Origin: Piscirickettsiaceae bacterium
Lineage (GTDB): Bacteria; Pseudomonadota; Gammaproteobacteria; Thiomicrospirales; Thiomicrospiraceae
DNA length: 6,455 nucleotides
Direction of reading: 5' to 3'
Assembly (NCBI GenBank): GCA_021767305.1
Contig: JAASTL010000058.1
Coordinates: 1 to 6,455, forward strand
Numbering within the stretch: the stretch's first letter is position 1; each line of letters starts with the position of its first letter. Positions 1 through 6,192 of the stretch are shown piece by piece. The translations under genes were made by a program, and so were the position numbers. The notes under the pieces are model-generated. The model saw only the letters and a list, made by a program, of their open reading frames with translations, was not told where the DNA came from and did not search any database.

Positions 1-176
1 CGACTGGTAAAGCAGGAATAGATTGGGGGGTTTATGGCGTACCAGAAACCTTTGTGATTGATGCTAATGGAATCATTCGCCACAAATTTACCGGCCCAGT
101 CACCATGGCTAAAGTACGTGATGAACTGCTACCACTGTTAAGGGAGCTTAAATTCAAATTGGAGCCTCAGCAATGA
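1..176 (+). CDS. ccmG: CcmG/DsbE thiol:disulfide interchange protein, C-terminal part (5' truncated by window)
   Basis: Only the last 57 codons are present, read from base 3 to the TGA at 174-176. They encode the C-terminal half of a thioredoxin-fold protein. The stretch GVYGVPETFVID followed by NGIIRHKFTG is typical of CcmG/DsbE: the proline in GVPE is the cis-proline facing the active site, and the ID/G/I/G pattern is the following beta hairpin. The CxxC active site lies upstream of the window and is not seen. In the family, CcmG is a membrane-anchored periplasmic reductant that keeps apocytochrome c heme-binding cysteines, or CcmH, reduced for heme attachment. The stop codon overlaps the ccmH start (ATGA), implying translational coupling. 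A generic TlpA-like protein would be possible from this fragment alone, but the downstream ccmH and ccmI settle the assignment. Confidence 0.9.
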   Translation, partial: TGKAGIDWGVYGVPETFVIDANGIIRHKFTGPVTMAKVRDELLPLLRELKFKLEPQQ

Positions 177-610
177 ATAACATCCATCAAATTAAAGTTA
201 TTTTTCTAGGCAGTCTTTTTACTTTGATCGCTTTCTCAAGCATTCAAGTACATGCCAGTATTGAAACCTATCAGTTTCAGAACCCGCAACAGGAAGAGGA
301 TTATCATATTCTGATTGATGAACTGCGTTGCATGGTGTGTCAAAACCAAAACCTCGCCGACTCTAATGCTGAGCTCGCGCAAGACCTACGCAAGCAAATC
401 CACACTATGGTGGTTGATGAAGAGATGAATCGAACTCAGGTCGCTGATTATATGGTGGAAAGGTACGGGGATTTTGTGCTCTATAAGCCACCCGTTAAAT
501 CTTATACCCTGCTACTCTGGCTGGGGCCATTACTGTTTTTATTAATTGGCGCTTGGTTTGCCATTAAGGTAATTCGCCAAGCCAATAGTAATTTCGATAA
601 TGAAAAATAG
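173..610 (+). CDS. ccmH: CcmH, cytochrome c-type biogenesis thiol reductase subunit
   Basis: This 145-residue protein has the CcmH/CycL signature: LRCMVCQNQNLADSNAELAQ around residues 51-70, with the redox pair C53 and C56. A hydrophobic N-terminus (about 9-28) ending near VHAS looks like a cleavable signal or anchor. The CxxC domain lies in the periplasm, and a second membrane segment spans about 111-131 before a short cytoplasmic tail. The length matches the short, single-domain CcmH, with CcmI encoded separately, unlike the fused E. coli CcmH. In the family, CcmH reduces or binds apocytochrome CxxCH thiols in the CcmF-H-I heme lyase complex. The start is supported by GGAG at 161-164, eight bases upstream, and by the ATGA overlap with ccmG. 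Confidence 0.95.
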   Translation: MNNIHQIKVIFLGSLFTLIAFSSIQVHASIETYQFQNPQQEEDYHILIDELRCMVCQNQNLADSNAELAQDLRKQIHTMVVDEEMNRTQVADYMVERYGDFVLYKPPVKSYTLLLWLGPLLFLLIGAWFAIKVIRQANSNFDNEK

Positions 611-660
611 CCACATTAAATAAATCGCATCTATAGACCTGCTCAATACCGGAAAACCCT

Positions 661-1689
661 ATGACGTTACTTAGCATTATTCTCACAATCTCCCTGATTT
701 TTTCGCTTTTACTGTTATTGCTTCCACTCGCCAAAAAGTTTGAAGAGAATAAAAAAACCATTGTCATGATTGCGCTATTTGTTCCGGTTTTTTCGCTGGG
801 TAGCTATTTTTATCTCGGTACGCCTGGCTTTGCTGATATTGCAGTACAAAAACCCAAAGCCCAACAAACTACTCTGGTAGATAAACTTAAAGAAAAGTTG
901 CAGAAAAACCCGGAAGACTTCAATGGCTGGGTGCTTTTGGGGCGTTCTTATATGGTGACGGAAGATTACCTTGGTGCGGTGCAGGCATTTGAAAAAGCCT
1001 TAAAACTTAAACCAAACCATGTCAAAGTAATGATTTCTTTAGCCGATGCTTTAAGCGTTTCTCAACAAGGTAGTATGGCTGGCCGCCCTTATGACTTACT
1101 ACAACAGGCCTATAAATTAAGTCCAAACGATACAATGACTTTATGGCTCCTAGGTATGGCGGAAAAGCAGCGCAAAAATAATAAACAAGCGGCTTTTTAT
1201 TGGCAAAAACTCTACCCTATGATTCCTGAAACCTCAGAGGATAAAAACACTATTCGCCTGTTACTTGCGAGTATTGGTGAAAGACCATTGCAAACAACAC
1301 CAGTTAATAGACGAGACCAATCAGACCCAAAAACCTCTCCCAATGGCAACGTCTTAACTGATGCCGACTTTGTGATTGATAAAACAATTATTGAACTCAT
1401 GCCTAAGGCGACCTTGTTTGTTTATGTGAAAGCCAGCGATGGCATGCCCATCCCGATTGCTGCCAAAAAAGTTTTTATGAGCGAGATGCCTAGTCAAATT
1501 GAACTCAATACTGAACATGAAATCATGCCTAACAGAAAGCTCTCTGACTTTCAGGAGTTAGTCATCGGCTATCGCATTGAACAAGAAAACAAGCTAAATC
1601 AAAATCTTAATGAAAATGCGTTAAAAAAAGAAAAAACCATATCTCATAATCACTCTGCAAAAATCATAATCAAAATGTTATATAAGTAA
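661..1689 (+). CDS. ccmI: CcmI, TPR apocytochrome c chaperone of the heme lyase complex
   Basis: The 342-residue protein has the CcmI layout: a first membrane helix (about 3-23), a short charged loop, a second helix (about 33-53), and then a periplasmic TPR region. TPR-type helices are visible at about 86-119 (NGWVLLGRSYMVTEDYLGAV and onward), 121-154 and 158-186. After a linker, the C-terminal CcmI domain runs from about 235 to 306, with TLFVYVKASDGMPIPIAAKK and the LSDFQELVIGYRI segment. In the family, the TPR domain captures apocytochrome C-termini and delivers them to CcmF/CcmH. The tail after residue 307 is rich in N, K and E, in place of the usual SGNAxPQxGDLxG-like stretch. The gene starts 50 bases after ccmH, with only a weak GGAAAA (651-656) as ribosome site, so the exact start is less certain than the identity. 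Confidence 0.9.
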   Translation: MTLLSIILTISLIFSLLLLLLPLAKKFEENKKTIVMIALFVPVFSLGSYFYLGTPGFADIAVQKPKAQQTTLVDKLKEKLQKNPEDFNGWVLLGRSYMVTEDYLGAVQAFEKALKLKPNHVKVMISLADALSVSQQGSMAGRPYDLLQQAYKLSPNDTMTLWLLGMAEKQRKNNKQAAFYWQKLYPMIPETSEDKNTIRLLLASIGERPLQTTPVNRRDQSDPKTSPNGNVLTDADFVIDKTIIELMPKATLFVYVKASDGMPIPIAAKKVFMSEMPSQIELNTEHEIMPNRKLSDFQELVIGYRIEQENKLNQNLNENALKKEKTISHNHSAKIIIKMLYK

Positions 1690-1700
1690 ATCCTTGAATA

Positions 1701-1710
1701 AGGGTACCCT
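1701..1710. promoter_or_regulatory. Perfect 10-base palindrome AGGGTACCCT, possible operator
   Basis: The sequence AGGGTACCCT is a perfect inverted repeat just after ccmI. It lies where the -35 element would be if TATACT at 1724-1729 is the -10 box, so it could bind a regulator of the cytochrome/FCSD genes. The symmetry is seen directly; the function is inferred. A 10-base palindrome can arise by chance. Confidence 0.25.
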
Positions 1711-1723
1711 ATACGTCATTAAA

Positions 1724-1745
1724 TATACTTGCTTTACCATATAAA
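1724..1745 (+). promoter_or_regulatory. Candidate -10 elements for the napC-like/fccAB transcription unit
   Basis: Two -10-like hexamers lie in the gap after ccmI: TATACT at 1724-1729 and TATAAA at 1740-1745, each five of six to the sigma70 consensus. Neither has a convincing -35 hexamer at 16-18 bases, so an activator-dependent promoter is possible. No better promoter is visible closer to the tetraheme cytochrome gene. This is a weak call based on sequence alone. Confidence 0.3.
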
Positions 1746-1765
1746 TTATTTTAACTAGGATACAC

Positions 1766-1789
1766 ATGCAGTCTGAGAGGGCTGTGTAG
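1766..1789 (+). other. Possible leader peptide ORF (MQSERAV) overlapping a hairpin
   Basis: AGGA at 1757-1760 is followed after five bases by ATG and seven sense codons (MQSERAV), then TAG at 1787-1789. The ORF's last three sense codons coincide with the 5' arm of the terminator-like hairpin at 1778-1807, and the stop codon directly follows that arm. A translating ribosome would therefore cover the arm. The arrangement is seen in the sequence; that it is translated or regulatory is inference, and so short an ORF is easily coincidental. Confidence 0.2.
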
Positions 1790-1815
1790 GCTAGTTATCA
1801 CTGCCCTACTTTTTT
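1778..1815 (+). terminator. Terminator-like hairpin with T-tract between ccmI and the tetraheme cytochrome gene
   Basis: AGGGC (1778-1782) pairs with GCCCT (1803-1807). After a T-T mismatch, GTG (1784-1786) pairs with CAC (1799-1801), leaving a 12-base loop. A run of six T follows at 1810-1815. This is a plausible Rho-independent terminator of the ccm operon. It lies only about 30 bases before the next start codon, and no promoter fits in between, so it may act instead as a partial terminator or attenuator in the leader of the downstream genes. Confidence 0.5.
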
Positions 1816-1845
1816 GAAACTTCTATTTATAAAAAGAAAACAACG

Positions 1846-2454
1846 ATGTTCACAAAAAAAACGGGTCTATTTATTGTCATTTTCCTTTTGGGATTTGCCT
1901 CCTTCGGCGCTATGAACGCCTTCTTCTCTTATACCAACACCACCGAATTCTGTACTTCATGCCACAGTATGCAAGTCAATTACGACGAGTATAAGGAAAC
2001 CATCCACTATAAAAACGCTTCTGGGGTAAGAGCCGAATGTGCTGACTGCCACGTTCCTAAAGAGTTCTTACCAAAACTAAAAGCTAAAATCATTGCTGCT
2101 AAAGATGTTTACCACGAATTTTTGGGTGACTTTGCCGTTAGTGATGAAATCAAAAACGATCCTGAAAAGTATCTAGAGCACTACAACAAACATCGCTGGG
2201 ATATGGCCAGCGCGGTTTGGGAAAAAATGAAGGCTTCAGATTCTCGTGAGTGTAAAACATGTCACTCTTTCGATGGTATGGATTTTGACGAGCAAGGCCG
2301 TCAGGCTTCTCGTAAACACCCCAGAGCAATGAAAGAAGGTGAGACTTGTATCGATTGCCATAAGGGGATTGCTCACGAAGAGCCGGATGATCCAGCTCTA
2401 ATGGAAACTTTAATGCGTGATGGTATGGTTGGCGACATCCTCCCTCACCGTTAA
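1846..2454 (+). CDS. NapC/NirT-family membrane-anchored tetraheme cytochrome c
   Basis: The 202-residue protein has one N-terminal membrane helix (about 7-26) and four CxxCH heme sites: C36-H40, C65-H69, C136-H140 and C168-H172. The first reads CTSCHSM, the CxxCHxM pattern of NapC/NrfH proteins. Other family marks are the ETIHYKNASGVRAECADCHVP block, WEKMKASDSRECKTCH, and the ending GETCIDCHKGIAHE. Length is normal for the short NapC type without an extra TorC-like domain. Family members sit on the periplasmic face of the inner membrane and pass electrons between the quinone pool and periplasmic redox proteins. Nitrate, nitrite or TMAO reductase genes are not seen here; fccAB follow instead, so a link between sulfide oxidation and quinone is the likely context. 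The partner is inferred. No good ribosome site precedes the ATG; only AAAGAAAA lies upstream. Confidence 0.9.
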   Translation: MFTKKTGLFIVIFLLGFASFGAMNAFFSYTNTTEFCTSCHSMQVNYDEYKETIHYKNASGVRAECADCHVPKEFLPKLKAKIIAAKDVYHEFLGDFAVSDEIKNDPEKYLEHYNKHRWDMASAVWEKMKASDSRECKTCHSFDGMDFDEQGRQASRKHPRAMKEGETCIDCHKGIAHEEPDDPALMETLMRDGMVGDILPHR

Positions 2455-2461
2455 TAACCAC

Positions 2462-2492
2462 ACCTGTCAAAGAAATAGTTACTTTGGCAGGT
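2462..2492 (+). repeat. Stem-loop in the gap between the tetraheme cytochrome gene and fccA
   Basis: ACCTGTCAAAG (2462-2472) pairs with CTTTGGCAGGT (2482-2492): eleven pairs including one G-T, with a nine-base loop. No T-run follows on this strand, so it is not a standard intrinsic terminator. It could be an mRNA processing or stability element that sets the fccAB level relative to the upstream gene, or an operator. The structure is visible; its role is inferred. Confidence 0.45.
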
Positions 2493-2538
2493 TAAAACAA
2501 TAACAATCTTAACTCTTACATAAAACCAAAAAACTTCT

Positions 2539-2547
2539 GAGGAGGAG
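2539..2547 (+). promoter_or_regulatory. Strong ribosome binding site of fccA
   Basis: GAGGAGGAG ends three bases before the ATG at 2551, with the AGGAGG core within it. This near-perfect Shine-Dalgarno contrasts with the poor site of the preceding cytochrome gene. It fixes the fccA start and suggests fccAB are made in larger amounts. Confidence 0.7.
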
Positions 2548-2550
2548 TAT

Positions 2551-3144
2551 ATGAAGAAAGCTAAGTTGATTGCGGGCGCAGTGCTAGCTGGGTCCATATT
2601 AGCTTCAAGCAGTGCTTTCGCAGGTCTTGATCGCGCTGAAATGTTAGCCAATACTTGTGCAGGTTGTCACGGTCCAAACGGTGTTAGTGCTGGCCCAGCA
2701 ACACCTAGCATTGCAGGAATGTCACGTGACTATTTCATCGAATCGATGCACGCTTATGCAGCCGGTGATCGTCCATCAACCATTATGATGCGTATTGCTA
2801 AAGGTTATTCTGATGCTGATATCGAAGCCATGGCGGACTATTTCTCAAAACAAAAATTCAATTCAGCACCACAGCAAGCGGATGCTAAGCTTTCTACCGT
2901 CGGTAAAAAGCTACACGATAAGTACTGTGAAAAATGTCACTCAGAAGGTGGGTCTCTAGCAGAAGATGATTCTGGTATTTTAGCCGGACAATGGCGTCCA
3001 TACCTACAGTACAACCTGCATGATTTCTTATCGGGTAACCGTGATATGGATAGAAAGATGGCCAAAAAACTTAATCAGATGCATGACAAGTTTGGTCAGG
3101 AAGGCGTGAATGCCATCATCGAATATTACGCTAGCCAGAAATAA
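2551..3144 (+). CDS. fccA: FccA, diheme cytochrome c subunit of flavocytochrome c sulfide dehydrogenase
   Basis: The 197-residue protein has a Sec signal peptide cleaved near SAFA|GL (after residue 24) and two cytochrome c domains, with heme sites C36-H40 (CAGCH) and C126-H130 (CEKCH). STIM (M79) in RPSTIMMRIAKGYSDAD and M166 or M170 in RDMDRKMAKKL are the likely sixth heme ligands. The layout closely follows the 21-kDa diheme subunit of Allochromatium vinosum FCSD, including KLHDKYCEKCH, ILAGQWRPYLQY and the YASQK end. In that enzyme the two hemes take electrons from the FAD of FccB and pass them to a soluble cytochrome c. The fccB start follows after 12 bases. A SoxE-type subunit is the closest alternative, but the adjacent fccB and the conserved blocks favour FccA. 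Confidence 0.93.
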   Translation: MKKAKLIAGAVLAGSILASSSAFAGLDRAEMLANTCAGCHGPNGVSAGPATPSIAGMSRDYFIESMHAYAAGDRPSTIMMRIAKGYSDADIEAMADYFSKQKFNSAPQQADAKLSTVGKKLHDKYCEKCHSEGGSLAEDDSGILAGQWRPYLQYNLHDFLSGNRDMDRKMAKKLNQMHDKFGQEGVNAIIEYYASQK

Positions 3145-3156
3145 GGAGCTGAGAAC

Positions 3157-4449
3157 ATGACAAATATTTCAAGACGTAATCTGTTAAAAGCTTCTGCCGC
3201 TGGTGCGGTAGGTGTTGCGGCTGCGAGCAGCATGACTGCTGCACACGCTGCTTCTAAGAAAGTGGTTATTGTAGGTGGTGGTATTGGTGGTGCGACGGCT
3301 GCACAATACCTAAAGAAAATGGATTCAAGCATCGACGTTACTATCGTTGAAGCAAACAAAGACTACTACACTTGTTTCATGTCAAACGAAGTCATCAACG
3401 GCTTCCGTGATATCGAATCAATCCACTTCACTTATGACAAAATCAAAGCCAAAGGCATCAACGTTATTTTTGATCAAGTAACCGGTATTGATGCTAAAGC
3501 ACAAAAAGTCATGACGGCAGGTGGTCAATCACTTGCTTATGATCGTTGTATTGTTTCTCCAGGTGTGGATTTCAAATACGAACAGATTGAAGGTTACTCT
3601 AAAGAAGTAGCAGAAAGCTCGATTCCACATGCTTGGAAAGCAGGCCCACAAACTGAGATGCTTCGTAAACAGCTAGTCGAAATGAAAGATGGTGGAACAG
3701 TGGTTATCTGCCCACCAGAAAACCCATTCCGTTGTCCTCCAGGACCATACGAGCGTGTTTCTCAGATTGCTGACTATTTGAAAAAGAACAAGCCAAATTC
3801 AAAAATCGTTGTTTTAGATCCGAAGAAAAAATTCTCTAAATTTGGTCTATTCATGGATGGTTGGAAACGTCACTATGGTTACGACACGGATAAGAGCATG
3901 ATCACTTGGATCAACTCTGAAAACGGCGGTAAAGTTACTAAAGTTGATGCAGCGACTAAAACAGTGACTGCAGGTGCGGGAACTTTCAAAGCGGATGTTC
4001 TAAACATCATCCCTAACCAGAAAGCCGGTAAAATCGCGTTTGATGCAGGTCTTGTTAATGATAAAGGTTGGTGTCCAATCGATCATAAGACTTTTGAATC
4101 TACCATTCACAAAAACATCCACGTTGTAGGTGATTCTTCTATCGCTTCGCCACTACCTAAATCAGGTTATGCAGCAAACTCAGAAGCTAAGGTTTGTGCG
4201 GCTGCGGTTGCATCCTTACTAAACGGTGTTTCAATGCCTGAACCATCATGGGTCAACACTTGTTACTCAGTTATCGCTCCTGGAGACGGTATCTCAGTTG
4301 CAATGGTTTACGCTTATGAAGGTGGTAAGATTGTTAAAGTTAAAGGTTCTGGTGGTCTAACTGGAGCTTATGATGCAGAACTTCGTAAGCGTGAAGTGCT
4401 TTACGCTCACTCTTGGTTCAAGAACATCACTGAAGATACTTTCGGTTAA
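3157..4449 (+). CDS. fccB: FccB, FAD-binding flavoprotein subunit of flavocytochrome c sulfide dehydrogenase
   Basis: The 430-residue protein starts with a twin-arginine signal (SRRNLLKA) and a cleavage site near AHA|AS (after residue 31), so it is folded with FAD before export. The dinucleotide-binding motif VVIVGGGIGGATAA lies at about 36-49. Cys73 in YYTCFMSNEV would be residue 42 of the mature protein, matching the cysteine that carries covalent FAD in A. vinosum. C193 (FRCPPGPYE) and C369 (NTCYS) match the redox-active cysteine pair that handles sulfide sulfur. HVVGDSSIA (about 322-330) is the second FAD-binding motif. The reaction is periplasmic oxidation of sulfide to sulfur or polysulfide, with electrons going to FccA. 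AAGGAG (3143-3148) overlaps the fccA stop codon and sets the start. A terminator follows the gene. Confidence 0.95.
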   Translation: MTNISRRNLLKASAAGAVGVAAASSMTAAHAASKKVVIVGGGIGGATAAQYLKKMDSSIDVTIVEANKDYYTCFMSNEVINGFRDIESIHFTYDKIKAKGINVIFDQVTGIDAKAQKVMTAGGQSLAYDRCIVSPGVDFKYEQIEGYSKEVAESSIPHAWKAGPQTEMLRKQLVEMKDGGTVVICPPENPFRCPPGPYERVSQIADYLKKNKPNSKIVVLDPKKKFSKFGLFMDGWKRHYGYDTDKSMITWINSENGGKVTKVDAATKTVTAGAGTFKADVLNIIPNQKAGKIAFDAGLVNDKGWCPIDHKTFESTIHKNIHVVGDSSIASPLPKSGYAANSEAKVCAAAVASLLNGVSMPEPSWVNTCYSVIAPGDGISVAMVYAYEGGKIVKVKGSGGLTGAYDAELRKREVLYAHSWFKNITEDTFG

Positions 4450-4468
4450 TTCAAAGTTAATCTTTAGC

Positions 4469-4503
4469 AACAAAAAACCCGCTTTTAGAGCGGGTTTTTT
4501 GTT
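4469..4503. terminator. Bidirectional Rho-independent terminator between the convergent FCSD operons
   Basis: A 15-base-pair perfect stem (4469-4483 with 4489-4503) has a GC-rich core, CCCGCT with AGCGGG, and a five-base TTTAG loop. It is flanked by A6 on the left and T6 on the right, so it gives a U-run on both strands. It lies 20 bases after the fccB stop and 20 bases beyond the end of the opposing gene, and so can end both transcripts. Confidence 0.93.
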
Positions 4504-4522
4504 AACTAGAATAATTAAATGA

Positions 4523-5839
4523 TTAACTATCCCAAATATTGGCGGTAATACTCTTATACCAGCCACGCGCATAGTTAGCTTCCATCTTACGAAAGTTCAA
4601 GTCCGCGTTTTTAGGACTGACACCACCTGCTCCATCAATTTCACGAATCTCACCATCCTGCATTTCATAGATAGCCGCTACGGTAATACCGTAATCTTTT
4701 GCCATCAAGCTATAGCAAGTATTTACATTCTTTGGTCTTGGCATCGCCCAATTATTGAAGTGTGAAACTACCGCTGCAGCACACATTTTTGCGTGTGACG
4801 CTGCTGAGTGACCAGACTTAGGCATCTGCCCGGCAATACAAGCATCCCCAATCACATGCACATCGCGATGAATCATAGACTCAAAGGTTTCTTGATTCAC
4901 TGGACACCAACCAGACTCATCCACCAAGCCTGCCTTAAAAGCGAGTTCACCAGCTTTTTGTGGCGGAATAAGATTGATAACATCGGCTTCTATATCTTCA
5001 TAATCACTAAAGACGGTCATGTTTTCGGGGTCCACCTTAGTGACCTTACCACCATCCATTGCAGGTATAAATTCAATCATATCGCCATACAACATATCCC
5101 AGCCTTCACGGAAAAGAGGCATTTTAGAAAAGCTATTTTTCGCATCCATAATCATGATCTTAGCCGTTGGGTTATGCTCTTTAAAATAAGCCGCAATCAT
5201 ACTAACACGCTCGTAAGGCCCTGGAGGACAACGGAAAGGATTTTCTGGCGGTGCAATTACAAAGGTACCACCTTGTTTCATCTCACGAATTTGTTTGTAA
5301 AGTAGCTCTGTCTGTGAACCTGCTTGATAAGCATGTGGGATTTTTTCCGCCACTTCTTTTGAGTAACCTTCAATGGCTTCATATTTAAAATCTATGCCCG
5401 GAGAAACAACCAAGCGGTCATAACCCAATAAGTCGCCATTATCCAAAATCACTTGTTTGGCTTTAGCATCAATATTTTCCACCTTAGTGTGAATAACATT
5501 GATACCGCGTTTTTTAAGTGCCTCATAATCATGGGTCAGGGTTTCAACATCGGTCAAACCAGCCAAATACCAATTGCTCCCTGGGCAAGTCATATAGGTT
5601 TTTTTAGGCTCTACCAAGGTAATTTGGATTGTCTCATCAAAACGGTTTAGGTATTTGGCGACCGCCGCCCCGCCAAAACCACCGCCAACAACAACGACTC
5701 TTTTCTGGTCACTGTTAGCCGCATTAATTTCACCACTGTCTTGTGACTGACTACACCCAGATAGGGTAGTCGCCATTGGCAGTGCAATACTTGAACTAGC
5801 TGCAAATTTAAATAAAGATCTGCGATTTAATTTTTTCAT
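4523..5839 (-). CDS. Second FccB-like sulfide dehydrogenase flavoprotein, predicted Tat lipoprotein
   Basis: This 438-residue paralogue of the FccB encoded at 3157-4449 shares many long blocks with it, such as PPENPFRCPPGPYERVS and VNTCYS. It has the VVVVGGGFGGAAVAKYL FAD-binding motif (about 48-64), C85 in YMTCPGSN at the place of the FAD-linking cysteine, the redox pair C204 and C375, and HVIGDACIA (about 328-336). The N-terminus differs: a twin-arginine motif (NRRSLFKF) leads into a hydrophobic stretch ending in the lipobox LSGC at 26-29, followed by a polar linker (QSQDSGE and onward). This suggests a lipid-anchored periplasmic protein. Expected activity is sulfide oxidation with electrons passed to the cytochrome encoded just upstream; another sulfur substrate is possible. 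AGGAGG (5848-5853 on this strand) overlaps the upstream stop codon and sets the start. The gap between the two genes is 12 bases. Confidence 0.9.
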   Translation of the reverse strand: MKKLNRRSLFKFAASSSIALPMATTLSGCSQSQDSGEINAANSDQKRVVVVGGGFGGAAVAKYLNRFDETIQITLVEPKKTYMTCPGSNWYLAGLTDVETLTHDYEALKKRGINVIHTKVENIDAKAKQVILDNGDLLGYDRLVVSPGIDFKYEAIEGYSKEVAEKIPHAYQAGSQTELLYKQIREMKQGGTFVIAPPENPFRCPPGPYERVSMIAAYFKEHNPTAKIMIMDAKNSFSKMPLFREGWDMLYGDMIEFIPAMDGGKVTKVDPENMTVFSDYEDIEADVINLIPPQKAGELAFKAGLVDESGWCPVNQETFESMIHRDVHVIGDACIAGQMPKSGHSAASHAKMCAAAVVSHFNNWAMPRPKNVNTCYSLMAKDYGITVAAIYEMQDGEIREIDGAGGVSPKNADLNFRKMEANYARGWYKSITANIWDS

Positions 5840-5851
5840 TTTGATTTCCTC

Positions 5852-6157
5852 CTACTTCAAGCTGCCCAGATAAGCAGCAATGGCATCTATCTCAGCATCC
5901 GTATAGCCCTTCATGTGGCGTTGCATAATCGTGGATGGACGTTTACCACTTTTAAAATCTTTTAATTGCTGCGCCATCACATCTGCTGGGTAGCCGGCTA
6001 ATGGAGGAATTGCTCCACCGGTGTATTTCCCTTCTGGTCCGTGACACATAAAGCAGGTGGTAGCAGACATTTCTGCATCAGTAATACCGACCGCTGAAGC
6101 GTTGAATGACATGCCCAATAAAGCGGATGTCATTAAAACTGGAAGCGTTTTTTTCAT
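5852..6157 (-). CDS. Monoheme cytochrome c, FccA-like subunit of the second FCSD
   Basis: The 101-residue protein has a Sec signal peptide cleaved near ASA|VG (after residue 22), one heme site at C35-H39 (CFMCHG), and a likely sixth ligand M78 in RPSTIMQRHMKGYTDAEIDA. It resembles only the first half of FccA: the RPSTIM and KGY-D-DAEI-A pattern is shared, and the second heme domain is absent. The protein ends cleanly at YLGSLK, so it is a natural single-domain form and not a visible truncation. Monoheme FCSD cytochrome subunits of about 10 kDa are known in green sulfur bacteria. It directly precedes the second fccB-like gene with a 12-base gap, so the two should form one complex. GAGGG (6166-6170 on this strand) lies eight bases upstream of the ATG. 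A free cytochrome c5/c553-type carrier is the alternative. Confidence 0.88.
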   Translation of the reverse strand: MKKTLPVLMTSALLGMSFNASAVGITDAEMSATTCFMCHGPEGKYTGGAIPPLAGYPADVMAQQLKDFKSGKRPSTIMQRHMKGYTDAEIDAIAAYLGSLK

Positions 6158-6192
6158 CTTTTAAGCCCTCTTATTGTTGTTTTGCAAGGCGC

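Noticed and set aside
564..767. Minus-strand open frame across the ccmH-ccmI gap
   Set aside because: It overlaps both ccm genes, has no ribosome site or domain, and its composition reflects the opposite strand's membrane helices.
1814..1833. TTGAAA and TATAAA as a promoter right before the tetraheme cytochrome gene
   Set aside because: The hexamers are only eight bases apart, too close for a sigma70 promoter.
2150..2470. Open frame of 106 codons on the - strand
   Set aside because: It is antisense to the tetraheme cytochrome gene, covers two of its heme motifs on the other strand, and has no family features.
4808..5305. Long open frame of 165 codons on the + strand
   Set aside because: It lies fully antisense to the second FccB-like gene, whose conserved motifs are clear, and its translation shows no recognisable domain.
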